NCBI RefSeq assembly: GCF_003429095.1
Contig: NZ_QVTE01000040.1
Coordinates: 1 to 64,000 of the forward strand
DNA from: Peribacillus saganii
GTDB taxonomy: Bacteria > Bacillota > Bacilli > Bacillales > DSM-1321
Direction: 5' to 3'
DNA length: 64,000 nt
The translations under genes were made by a program, and so were the position numbers. Below are positions 1-8,054 of the stretch, piece by piece. Below the pieces are notes generated by a model. It had not been told where the DNA came from. It saw nothing but the letters and a program-made list of their open reading frames with translations, and did not search any database. Every line of letters begins with the position of its first letter. The first letter of the stretch is position 1.

Positions 1-64
1 TAACAGGCCAAATAAAAAAATAACTGCAGGCAAACTCGATTTCATCTAGTTTGTCTACAGTCTG

Positions 65-96
65 AAGCGATTCCCTAAGGAGGAATCGCTTTTTTA
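65..96 (+). terminator. Rho-independent terminator of the upstream gene
   Basis: A 10-bp perfect stem (AAGCGATTCC / GGAATCGCTT) with a 7-nt loop is followed by a T-run. It closes a transcription unit that lies mostly to the left of the window. Bases 1-64 show no gene I can identify. Confidence 0.85.
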
Positions 97-173
97 TTTT
101 TTTAGAGGATTAAAGTCTTCCGCTCGTGGTATTAAATAACGTAAAAACAATAGTTAGCAAGGGAGAAAGGCTA

Positions 174-1142
174 ATGTCTATCCGCAACTCACAGTTTCTT
201 GAAGAAGCATCGCTTGAAATGGAGAATGAATTTTTAAAAGTTATCCTTCTTCCGGGTCAGGGAAGCAATCTAATTTCAATCTATGATAAGGTGAGCAATA
301 CTGAACTGCTAAGGGTTCCCAAGACAATGGAAGACTATAAATCTGCAAGCGTGTTATATGGAACCCCGGTATTATTCCCTCCAAACCGGATCGACGGTGC
401 AGTTTTCGAATTTGAAAACCGAACATATGAATTTGAAATGAATCGTCCCGAAGAAAATGTACACATTCATGGGCTCGTTCATGATAAAAAATGGGATGTC
501 GTTAAAGTGGATACTGAAAATAATATCATCGTGACTCAATTCGTCTCTAAAAAATATCCTGACGTTATCAAGCAGCTGCCACATGATTTTACAATTGAAA
601 TGATCGTTCAGCTATCTTGTAATTACATAACCCAAACGCTCAAAATATTGAACAATAGTAATAAAACAATGCCAGTTGGTATCGGATTACATACAACATT
701 TCACTTTCCTGCAGAAGAATCACGGCTGTTCTTGAATGCCGAACAGTATTGGGAATTAAATGAACGGAAAATGCCAACAGGCAGACTGCTCGAAATCCCT
801 TACAAACAAGAACTTATAAAAGGTATGAAACTTTATGGACTTGCCTTAGATGATATTTATCCAATAAAAGATAAGCAACCGGCTATTATTGAACACCCGG
901 CTAAAGGAATCAATATCAGCTATAAGGCTGACAAAGGCTACAACCATTGGGTTGTCTTCACAATGAGCGGCAAAGAAGATTTGCTCGCAATGGAACCGTA
1001 CTCTTGGGTAACGAATGCACCTAACATGGATCTTCCTGGCGAGATTACCGGACTAATAGCACTAAAGCAAGGGGAAGAAACGGCTTTTACGACAGTGCTT
1101 ACAATTGGACATACGTTACAGGGGAGGAAGGAATATGTATAA
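174..1142 (+). CDS. aldose 1-epimerase family protein
   Basis: A 322-residue protein of the galactose mutarotase-like (aldose 1-epimerase) fold, expected to interconvert alpha and beta anomers of a sugar in the cytoplasm. Family features seen are the early segment GTPVLFPPNRI, the HIHG motif with its histidines near residue 99, and a late MEPYSWVTNAPN stretch. A GTG start at 126 is possible, but the ATG at 174 follows GGGAG and AGAAAGG, so I chose it. The stop overlaps the next gene by 8 bases, which implies translational coupling with the lactonase. Sugar specificity cannot be read from sequence; the lactonase and FAH hydrolase nearby suggest oxidative sugar or sugar-acid catabolism. Confidence 0.85.
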   Translation: MSIRNSQFLEEASLEMENEFLKVILLPGQGSNLISIYDKVSNTELLRVPKTMEDYKSASVLYGTPVLFPPNRIDGAVFEFENRTYEFEMNRPEENVHIHGLVHDKKWDVVKVDTENNIIVTQFVSKKYPDVIKQLPHDFTIEMIVQLSCNYITQTLKILNNSNKTMPVGIGLHTTFHFPAEESRLFLNAEQYWELNERKMPTGRLLEIPYKQELIKGMKLYGLALDDIYPIKDKQPAIIEHPAKGINISYKADKGYNHWVVFTMSGKEDLLAMEPYSWVTNAPNMDLPGEITGLIALKQGEETAFTTVLTIGHTLQGRKEYV

Positions 1143-2010
1143 GGCTGAACTAATTGTTGATGCAAAAGCCACACTTGGAGAAGGTCCAGCCTGGGATGCC
1201 AAAAATCAGGTTCTCTACTGGATTGATATTAAAGAGAGAAAAATCTTTATTTATAATCCTGAATCAGGAATCAATGATACCTTTGAGCTACAGCAATCGA
1301 TTGGGGCTGCAGTTCCCCGAAATTCCGGAGGATTGATTGTTGCTTTGGAAAATGGTTTTCATTTTTTAGATTTGCAATCAGGAAAACTGACGGTCATCGC
1401 TGATCCTGAACAAGGCTTGCCTGACAATCGTTTCAATGATGGAAAATGTGATGCCAATGGCCGTTTCTGGGCCGGTACAATGGCTAAAGATGGAACAGGA
1501 ACAAACGGGTCACTCTATTGTTTGAATACAGATCTGACAGTCCAGCAGATGTTAAAGGGGTTGGGAATTTCAAATGGCATGGCCTGGAATAAGCAAAATC
1601 AGACAATGTATTTTATTGATACCCCAACTAATCAGGTAGCCGCTTTTGATTTTAAATTGGGAGAAGGGACTATCAGCAATAAAAGGTTTGTTGTTGAATT
1701 TCCCGAGGGAGAAGGCTTTCCGGATGGAATGACCATTGATGAAGAAGGGATGCTCTGGATCGCTCACTTTGCCGGCAGCCAGGTTTCCAGATGGAATCCT
1801 CAAAATGGTGAAAAACTCGAATCTGTCACCCTTCCAGTCGCAAATGTTACTTCCTGTGTTTTTGGAGGCCCTGACCTGGATGATTTATATATAACTACAG
1901 CCCGCGATGGATTAGATGAACAAGATCTTCAAAAACAGCCGCACGCTGGAGGCTTGTTTAGAGTAAAAACAAATACGCGAGGATCTGAAACTTATTTTTT
2001 TAAAGGTTAA
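1135..2010 (+). CDS. SMP-30/gluconolactonase/LRE family protein
   Basis: A 291-residue six-bladed beta-propeller lactonase of the SMP-30/regucalcin family, which hydrolyses sugar lactones using one divalent metal. Diagnostic segments are LGEGPAWD near the N-terminus (metal Glu), RFNDGKCDANGRFWAGTM (residues about 100-117), GISNGMAWN and FPDGMTIDEEG. The ATG at 1135 follows GGGGAGGAAGG and overlaps the end of the epimerase gene. The stop codon lies inside a perfect 20-bp palindrome (2002-2021). The natural lactone is unknown; a pentono- or aldonolactone fits the neighbours. Confidence 0.88.
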   Translation: MYKAELIVDAKATLGEGPAWDAKNQVLYWIDIKERKIFIYNPESGINDTFELQQSIGAAVPRNSGGLIVALENGFHFLDLQSGKLTVIADPEQGLPDNRFNDGKCDANGRFWAGTMAKDGTGTNGSLYCLNTDLTVQQMLKGLGISNGMAWNKQNQTMYFIDTPTNQVAAFDFKLGEGTISNKRFVVEFPEGEGFPDGMTIDEEGMLWIAHFAGSQVSRWNPQNGEKLESVTLPVANVTSCVFGGPDLDDLYITTARDGLDEQDLQKQPHAGGLFRVKTNTRGSETYFFKG

Positions 2011-2021
2011 CGTTAACCTTT
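2002..2021. repeat. perfect 20-bp palindrome spanning a stop codon
   Basis: AAAGGTTAACGTTAACCTTT is fully self-complementary and includes the lactonase stop codon. No T-run follows, so it is not a classic terminator. It could be a protein-binding site or a cruciform/mRNA-end structure. Confidence 0.6.
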
Positions 2022-2170
2022 GCGAAGACAGATGTCATCATAGCTTGTAAAAATGTCATTCCATATGAGGACCTTGCAAGGCAAATGAATGATCGGCTAA
2101 AGACCTGGTCGTTTTTTATCAGATTTATGTGAAATGTCTATGAGAAACCTATTGGTATTCTGCCTTCAAT

Positions 2171-2869
2171 TTAATCATCTTCGCTTATTTGTAAAAAAAT
2201 ATGGACATTATTGATATGATCAACCATTAGATCACTTGCAAGATCAGGGTTGCGATTCTTCATTGCAGCTAGAATATTTTTGTGAAATTGCAGTGAATTA
2301 TTCATTACTCCTTGAACGGTGACAGCTTTTTCCTGAGAGAGGGCAACTAGATTAATGATGGATTGGTATAAATGGTACATCACAAGATTATGTGACGATT
2401 TTGCAATTTTCTCATGAAAAAGTAAATTGGCCGATACATACTCAGAGTGATTATTTTCATTAATGGCTATTTCCATGTCAGCAATGGTTTTTTCCAATTC
2501 GATAAATTGTTCCTGTGTTGCTTTTATAGTGGCTAAGAAAGTTAGTTCCCTTTCAATAAATCTCCTTGCTTCGAAGATGTCCTGCCAATCTGCAGAAGAA
2601 AAATAAAGCTGGAACATAAGGGAGTCTGTAAAAAATTTTTCGTGGTTACCTGAAATGATAGTTCCCTTTTGGGTTTTTTCAATTAAACCTTGGGCTTCTA
2701 AAACCTTTAGCGCTTCTCTCAAAGATGGCCTCCCGACTTCAAACAAGTTCATGAGTTCTCTTTCTGGGGGCAGTTTATCTCCTTGGCTTAATTTACCCTG
2801 GAGGACTAGTTCTTTAATTTGATTAACGATACTATCTGTAACATTTAAACGTTTAACAGGTTCTATCAT
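2171..2869 (-). CDS. FadR/GntR-family transcriptional regulator
   Basis: A 232-residue regulator with an N-terminal GntR winged helix (residues about 10-75, including PPERELMNLFEVGRPSLREAL and a wing near GLIEKTQKG) and a C-terminal helical FCD ligand domain (about 95-225) with Asp/His metal-site candidates. The ATG at 2869 follows AAAGGTG; an upstream in-frame ATG at 2971 lacks a site and would put the start inside AT-rich promoter DNA. It lies downstream of the antiporter gene in the same orientation and probably controls this sugar-acid cluster. The effector, usually an organic or sugar acid for this family, is unknown. Confidence 0.88.
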   Translation of the reverse strand: MIEPVKRLNVTDSIVNQIKELVLQGKLSQGDKLPPERELMNLFEVGRPSLREALKVLEAQGLIEKTQKGTIISGNHEKFFTDSLMFQLYFSSADWQDIFEARRFIERELTFLATIKATQEQFIELEKTIADMEIAINENNHSEYVSANLLFHEKIAKSSHNLVMYHLYQSIINLVALSQEKAVTVQGVMNNSLQFHKNILAAMKNRNPDLASDLMVDHINNVHIFLQISEDD

Positions 2870-3004
2870 TCTATTTTCACCTTTCACGATATAAGGACTA
2901 TATAATAGTATATTTATAATTTTTAATAATTTATATACTAGTAAACAATTGGAAATCCCTCCTCCAGGCAATATCTTTCTAGGGGAGGGATAAGATGGAA
3001 CTGG

Positions 3005-4546
3005 CTATTTAGCTATTTCTTCAAAAGACGAACCTGATCTTTGTTGCCGGTTCCTTAGTACATAGGCTCCAATAACTACCGTAATTAAGGCTGCTGCAAG
3101 ACCGATAAATACGTTCTGAGTAAAACCTAAAACAAGAAATCCTATAATTGATGAAATACTGGATAAACCGGCATAAGGAAGCTGCGTTATCATGTGATCG
3201 ATTGGATGAACAGAACTGCCGATTGAAGCAAGAATAGTAGTGTCAGATAATGGTGAACTATGCTCACCGAACACTGTTCCTGCCAGGACTGCACCGATAA
3301 TTGGTATTAAGAACGCAATATCAGTAGCAGCAACAATCTCCGCACCAATCGGGAGCATTAAACCGGCAGTTCCAAGTGTACTTCCTATGGAATAAGATAT
3401 GAATGCTGCAAAGATAAAGAATATCACTGGCAGCCAGCCAAGGGCCATATTATCTTTGATCAAAGAAGCTAAATATTGGCCTACCCCTAACGAAGAAATG
3501 ATTTCCGCTGTTACAAGTGCTAAAAAAAGAATTGCTACACTCGGTAAAGTCGTTTTAACTCCAGCAACAATAGTGACTTTTAAATGACCGCCAGGTGTTT
3601 TTTTACTAAGCAATCTTGCCAGGATCACCAGGATTGCACTTGACCCGCCATATATCAGAGCTGAAATAACGTCTGTGTTTTTAAGAAGCTCGAGGGCGGA
3701 CGTACTTCCCTCACTGCCAATCCATATTGCAGAAAGAACTGTGACTACAATCAAAGTTAACACTGGTAAAAGTAAATCGGCTACCTTGCCATCTTTCCGT
3801 GATGGGAGTTTACTATCTTCAGCACCTGGAATTTTTCCTCTTGTCGTATCAAATAAAATTCCCTCATCAATTGCCCGCTTTTCATCTTGGCGCATTTGGC
3901 CCACATTAATTCCAAAATAAGCAACTATGAAAACAAGAACAATGGTGGAGATCGTATAGAAGTTTGCTGGAATCGCAAATAAAAATGCCTCAAGTGGCTG
4001 GAATTCGGTAATCTTAGTTTTATCAAAAACACCGGCTATAATGGATACGATAAAGGCAGAAAGTGCTGAAACTGGGATAAGCAGGGCAATCGGTGCTGAT
4101 GTAGAGTGGATTAAATAAGAAAGCTTGGAGTGGGAAACTTGGTATTTGTCAGTTACAGATCTCATTACAGCTCCACGGAACAGACAGCTAAAGGCATCAT
4201 CAAACCAAGTGAAAAACCCAAGCAACATTGTGGCCATTTGGGCTTGAACCCTTGTCTTAGCTACTTTAACACCCCACTCTGCGAAGGCATAAATCCCGCC
4301 TGATAAATAAAGAAGGGAAGATAATACTCCAATTAAGACAACAAAAATTAGCACCTTGCCATCTTCTGATAGGACTCCGGTCATAATGCTGTAAACGTTG
4401 GCCACACTATCTATGACATTCCATTGATTATAAAGTAAAGCACCTAATGCAATTCCTACTCCTAATGACAAGAATAGCCGTTTTGTTAAAATGATGATTG
4501 CAATGGTTATGATAGGCGGTAAAAGTGAAAAAATAGTACCTTCCAT
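3005..4546 (-). CDS. NhaC-family Na+/H+ antiporter
   Basis: A 513-residue integral membrane protein with about a dozen hydrophobic segments, opening with a Pro-Pro-containing helix (FSLLPPIITIAIIILTKR). It carries NhaC signature stretches GWFFTWFDDAFSCLF-like (about 112-124) and the C-terminal AGTVFGEHSSPLSDTTILAS block. NhaC proteins exchange cytoplasmic Na+ for protons, and several relatives carry organic anions. AAGGGGGA precedes the ATG at good distance. A perfect cre site lies 68-84 bases upstream of the start, so CcpA control is likely. With a lactonase and FAH hydrolase alongside, an organic-acid substrate is a reasonable alternative. Confidence 0.88.
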   Translation of the reverse strand: MEGTIFSLLPPIITIAIIILTKRLFLSLGVGIALGALLYNQWNVIDSVANVYSIMTGVLSEDGKVLIFVVLIGVLSSLLYLSGGIYAFAEWGVKVAKTRVQAQMATMLLGFFTWFDDAFSCLFRGAVMRSVTDKYQVSHSKLSYLIHSTSAPIALLIPVSALSAFIVSIIAGVFDKTKITEFQPLEAFLFAIPANFYTISTIVLVFIVAYFGINVGQMRQDEKRAIDEGILFDTTRGKIPGAEDSKLPSRKDGKVADLLLPVLTLIVVTVLSAIWIGSEGSTSALELLKNTDVISALIYGGSSAILVILARLLSKKTPGGHLKVTIVAGVKTTLPSVAILFLALVTAEIISSLGVGQYLASLIKDNMALGWLPVIFFIFAAFISYSIGSTLGTAGLMLPIGAEIVAATDIAFLIPIIGAVLAGTVFGEHSSPLSDTTILASIGSSVHPIDHMITQLPYAGLSSISSIIGFLVLGFTQNVFIGLAAALITVVIGAYVLRNRQQRSGSSFEEIAK

Positions 4547-4613
4547 TAAAAATCCCCCTTAAACTTTTTAATGATATTCTGCTGAACTTAAAAACTGCAA
4601 AATAAAAGAAATA

Positions 4614-4630
4614 TTGAAACCGCTTACATT
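4614..4630. promoter_or_regulatory. cre (CcpA) site upstream of the antiporter gene
   Basis: The core TGAAACCGCTTACA, flanked by T and TT, matches every position of the Bacillus consensus WTGNAANCGNWNNCAWW. It sits just upstream of the antiporter start, where CcpA would block initiation or elongation when preferred sugars are present. Confidence 0.75.
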
Positions 4631-4762
4631 TTAATCATAAGAGCTTTCACTCGTGACCAGCGCAGGGAGGGGGCGGGTGTTAGGTTAAACGAATGTGTCT
4701 TTTAAACGCTTTGTCTGATCACGAATGAATCTATAAGATTATTGTTCTAATTAATGCTTTTT

Positions 4763-5629
4763 TTATCGAGCACCAATTCGATTCACTAGCCGTCCGAGTC
4801 CTTCAACCTCACAGACGATTTCATCACCTGGCTGCAGCCAGTCTTTTTCTTCCCTGCCGACAATGACACCCTCAGGGGTTCCCGTGAAAATTACGTCACC
4901 AGCTTCAAGTGTCATAACTTGAGACAAGTCACTGATCAATTCCGCTATAGGAAAAATCATTTTTTCCGTATTTGAGCTCTGACGTAAATCACCATTGACC
5001 CACAGCTTGAGATCTAGATCTTGAGGATTCGGAACTTCATCAGCGGTTACAAGGTAGGGCCCGATTGGTGCAAAGTCATCAATTGCTTTCCCGTACAGCC
5101 ACTGTATACCGCGGAACTGAAGGTCTCTTGCTGAAAAATCGTTTCCTGTTGCGTAACCAAATACATAGTCAAGTGCTTCTTCCTTCGTAACATTTCGGGC
5201 TTCTTTTCCGATAACTACCACCATTTCTACCTCGTAATCGACCTGTTCTGTTATGGACGGTGGAATAATATCCATATTGTGAGCTGCCAGGCTGTTTTGA
5301 TATTTAGGGAAATAGATTGGATATTCGGGAATGGCTAGCTTTGTCTCTGCCACATGTGCATGATAATTTGCTCCTGAACAAATAATTTTATTTGGTTTTT
5401 GGACCACAGGCGCAAACTGAATGGAAGACTCATCCAGATACTCTTCTGCATGTAAAAGTACTTGCCGTATACTATCTAACCCTGATTGACCTGCTGTGAT
5501 TACCTCCTCTATAGAAGCGGGTACAGACAATCCTGCTTGTTCAGCTGTAGAACGCACATCCACAATACCTTTCTCTGTTTTAATGCCTAATTTTACGCCA
5601 TCGATAGTTTGAAAGGAAATTAGTTTCAT
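4763..5629 (-). CDS. fumarylacetoacetate hydrolase (FAH) family protein
   Basis: A 288-residue protein with the FAH C-terminal catalytic domain (about 70-285). Metal-binding segments DYEVEMVVVIGKEAR, GNDFSARDLQ and FTGTPEGV are intact. Members cleave C-C bonds or hydrate/decarboxylate beta-diketo acids; bacterial relatives next to sugar-acid genes act on 2,4-diketo-3-deoxy sugar acids or 2-keto-3-deoxy acids. The ATG at 5629 follows AGGATGGTGA; the in-frame ATG at 5641 overlaps that site. A cre-like sequence sits 52-68 bases upstream. Combined with the epimerase and lactonase this suggests the late steps of non-phosphorylative sugar breakdown, but the exact substrate is inference. Confidence 0.85.
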   Translation of the reverse strand: MKLISFQTIDGVKLGIKTEKGIVDVRSTAEQAGLSVPASIEEVITAGQSGLDSIRQVLLHAEEYLDESSIQFAPVVQKPNKIICSGANYHAHVAETKLAIPEYPIYFPKYQNSLAAHNMDIIPPSITEQVDYEVEMVVVIGKEARNVTKEEALDYVFGYATGNDFSARDLQFRGIQWLYGKAIDDFAPIGPYLVTADEVPNPQDLDLKLWVNGDLRQSSNTEKMIFPIAELISDLSQVMTLEAGDVIFTGTPEGVIVGREEKDWLQPGDEIVCEVEGLGRLVNRIGAR

Positions 5630-5680
5630 TACAGTCACCATCCTATATACTTTAAAAATTTACTGAAACTCATACAGCCT

Positions 5681-5697
5681 ATGAAAGGGTTTACATT
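5681..5697. promoter_or_regulatory. near-perfect cre site upstream of the FAH gene
   Basis: TGAAAGGGTTTACA matches the cre core with a single mismatch (the central C of CG is G). Its position just upstream of the FAH gene mirrors the perfect cre before the antiporter gene. Confidence 0.55.
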
Positions 5698-6190
5698 TTG
5701 TTGTACATGCATCATTTCTCACTGCTGCTATGAGCCTTCAAAATTACCATGCTGTATGGTCTTACCATATACTATTGGCTCATTTTAATAATTAGAACTG
5801 TGAAGTTATTCTATATCATTCTTAATTCTTAAAAGGGATATATATCCTGCATAACGGGGAAGAGGTTCTTATATTTATTTTGTGAATTATAAATTAAACA
5901 TTAGTATGGATTTAGAATTCTACAAGTAGATGTTTAGGTAAAAACGGGTGGAATGATAATGAAACCGGAAGATAAAACTCAGTGGACCATGATGGATTAA
6001 TTGCTACCTCGTGCCATGATGCAGCAGAAAATCTTCAGCTTGAGCAGGATCAAAAAGTTCAAGTGGGGAAAGTGCTGGTTCCATGGGGAAGGCGACTGTA
6101 TTTTGGCAGTCAAATCAGCAAAAGGAAAGGACTCGAATATGCTGAAACAGTTGGAGTAAATATAAAATCTTGCAGACTTCAGAAATGGAG
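5698..6190. other. intergenic tract without a convincing gene
   Basis: It holds a 12-bp palindrome GGATATATATCC (5836-5847) and AT-rich DNA. Open frames at 5982-6239 and about 6016-6160 (including a segment reading KFKWGKCWFHGEGDCILAV) lack ribosome binding sites and resemble no family I know. It may be the remains of a decayed gene. Confidence 0.4.
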
Positions 6191-6201
6191 GAGAGGGAGA
6201 A

Positions 6202-6555
6202 ATGAATTTCAAAATGAAAATTGCGAATCTTTTGGCTGAAAGTATAAATGGTTTTGTCCAATTTGTTATGGACACTCATGATAGTAACAGCAGCTTTATT
6301 TTAAATCCTGATAAGCTGTATCAAATAAAACTTTTTGCTGAAGAGTTTAAGCTTCAAATAGTTGCTGATGAACTTCAGAGAATAAATCAGTACGGCTGGA
6401 ATGAAAAGTATACTCATTTATTAGTTGAGAGATTTAGAAAAGGGTTAGATGTAATTGACGAATATGTAGAAAGGAACTACGACGATTTATTTATTTTTAC
6501 TGCTAGACTCCACACATTAAAGAGCCTCAGCTCATTATTAAGAAAAGAAGAATAA
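6202..6555 (+). CDS. hypothetical protein, 117 aa
   Basis: I do not recognise this family. The product is a mostly helical, soluble protein with alternating hydrophobic positions, a central EEFKLQIVADELQRI stretch and a C-terminal region RLHTLKSLSSLLRKEE. No signal peptide or membrane segment is visible. The start is supported by a strong GGAGGAGAGGGAGA site 4-8 bases upstream of the ATG. It stands alone between a gene-poor tract and wrbA. Confidence 0.6.
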   Translation: MNFKMKIANLLAESINGFVQFVMDTHDSNSSFILNPDKLYQIKLFAEEFKLQIVADELQRINQYGWNEKYTHLLVERFRKGLDVIDEYVERNYDDLFIFTARLHTLKSLSSLLRKEE

Positions 6556-6843
6556 CTATTGGCTTATTAATCCTCTTAGCCATTTTGCATAAACCCTTTT
6601 TTTCGCTAGATAGGCTAACAGTGAAGATATTAAAAGACTTACATGTTCCTTTAATGTTTGTATACTTGGCTATAACTGTTCCTTTCGTAGGAATAAGAAT
6701 CAAAACAGCATAATATTATTATGTAAACATTCTAGTTTAAAAGGATGTAAAACAATAATTAATTATTAGCGGACATGAATACAATCCCTTTTTCCGGGTA
6801 ATAGGAATATGTTTAGTATCGGAGAAAAAAAGGAGGCCGAAAG

Positions 6844-7455
6844 ATGTCGAATATTAATCTGGCAATAATCTATTACAGTTCCACAGGTACAAACTACAAG
6901 CTGGCAAAATGGGCTGAAGCAGGGGGGCAGGAAGCGGGAGCGACTGTAAAAGTGTTAAAGGTTCCCGAGCTGGCTCCACGATCTGCAATTGACGCAAATC
7001 CCGCTTGGAAGGCGCATGCTGAAGCAACAGGTGATATCCCTGAAGTGACGCTCGACGATTTAGAGTGGGCTGATGCAATCATTTTCAGCGTACCGACTAG
7101 ATTCGGGAATATGCCTGCACAGATGAAACAATTCCTGGATACAACTGGCGGCCTTTGGTTTAAAGGGAAATTGGCAAACAAAGTGGTCAGTGCCATGTCT
7201 TCCGCCCAAAACTCTCATGGTGGTCAGGAAGCGACTATATTGTCCATATACACCACCATGTATCATTGGGGAGCGATTGTGGCAGCACCAGGTTATACTG
7301 ATCAAGTAATTTTTTCTGCTGGAGGAAATCCATATGGCACAAGTGTTTCTGTCGACCAGGACGGAAACATGGTAGAAGAAGTTGAAGCTGCAGTAAAGTA
7401 TCAGGCGAAGCGGACAGTAACGGTTGCTGAATGGGTAAAAAAGGCGAATCAATAA
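6844..7455 (+). CDS. wrbA: NAD(P)H:quinone oxidoreductase, WrbA type
   Basis: A 203-residue flavodoxin-like protein. The FMN phosphate loop YYSSTGTNYKLA is at residues about 10-21, the flavin-binding PTRFGNMPAQMKQFLDTTG segment at about 86-104, and SSAQNSHGGQEATILS, typical of WrbA, at about 119-134. WrbA reduces quinones by two electrons in the cytoplasm and is usually induced by stress or stationary phase. AAAGGAGG precedes the ATG. It appears monocistronic: the hairpin at 7545-7572 follows within about 100 bases. Confidence 0.93.
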   Translation: MSNINLAIIYYSSTGTNYKLAKWAEAGGQEAGATVKVLKVPELAPRSAIDANPAWKAHAEATGDIPEVTLDDLEWADAIIFSVPTRFGNMPAQMKQFLDTTGGLWFKGKLANKVVSAMSSAQNSHGGQEATILSIYTTMYHWGAIVAAPGYTDQVIFSAGGNPYGTSVSVDQDGNMVEEVEAAVKYQAKRTVTVAEWVKKANQ

Positions 7456-7469
7456 GAAATGTGTAACAC

Positions 7470-7603
7470 CCCACGGCTAAATCGACATGTCCTGACAAAG
7501 GAACTTTCACTTTGTTCAGGCATGTATTGCGCTTAATATCGACGCCGGCATATTTTTGAGCCGGGGTTTTATTTATTAAATAAAAAAGTTGCTGAGCGTT
7601 GAA
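7470..7603. repeat. probable decayed copy of dispersed repeat type 1
   Basis: The right part, AAAAAAGTTGCTGAGCG (7585-7601), matches the AAAAAAGTTGCTGGGCGCTG end of the full copy at 27595-27945 with few changes, and a CATGTCCTG segment resembles its CACGTCCTG box. The rest is too diverged to align by eye. Confidence 0.4.
7545..7572 (+). terminator. probable terminator downstream of wrbA
   Basis: A short CCGGC / GCCGG stem (7545-7549, 7560-7564) is followed by GGTTTTATTT. The stem is short, so confidence is moderate. Confidence 0.5.
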
Positions 7604-7640
7604 TTCCGTTAAAAGATTATACTACCATGTTATAAAAAAG

Positions 7641-7678
7641 AAGCTGATTGGAGTGCTAACCAATCAGCTTTGTTTTTG
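7641..7678. terminator. strong intrinsic terminator
   Basis: An 11-bp perfect stem AAGCTGATTGG / CCAATCAGCTT with an 8-nt loop is followed by TGTTTTTG; the left flank is A-rich, so it could work on both strands. No gene ends immediately before it on the plus strand except wrbA. Confidence 0.75.
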
Positions 7679-7973
7679 TTCTTTTTACCATTATATCAAG
7701 TTGAGGAAAATCGATTGTAAATTTAGTACCTATACTTTAACATTTTTATTAATGGCAATGGTGTTGCTGTCAATGCCGGTTCCGATCACATTTTACTCAG
7801 TAAATGACTATGACTATCATATAAATGAGCAGGACGGCAGCACATATTGAAAACTATAAATAAACAAATCAATTTTTTCTTTTTCCGTCAATAAAATGGA
7901 TTAAATAGGAAATAAATTCTTGATTTGTTATATTTTTTCCTCCTCACAACCCTTTTTTATAAAAATAATACTA

Positions 7974-8018
7974 AAAGACGAATGATTTATTAATTTTTAT
8001 ACTGTATAATTCGTTTAT
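7974..8018 (+). promoter_or_regulatory. purT promoter with PurBox-like inverted motifs
   Basis: A TATAAT at 8005-8010 is the likely -10. Two motifs with the PurR CGAA core face each other: one at 7974-7986 (weak) and one ending at 8018, which on the minus strand reads ATAAACGAATTAT and matches 11 of 13 positions of AWWWCCGAACWWT. The gap is about 19 bases, slightly more than the usual 16-17. Confidence 0.35.
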
Positions 8019-8054
8019 ATTGTTTTTTCAAATAGGGTGGGGGAGAGATATCAC

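Noticed and set aside
2955-2991. Inverted repeat ATCCCTCC / GGAGGGAT between the antiporter and regulator genes
   Set aside because: Loop is over 20 bases and no T-run follows on either strand, so it is not a credible terminator.
7599-7850. 83-codon open frame
   Set aside because: It runs through a strong terminator hairpin and a repeat remnant and has no ribosome binding site.
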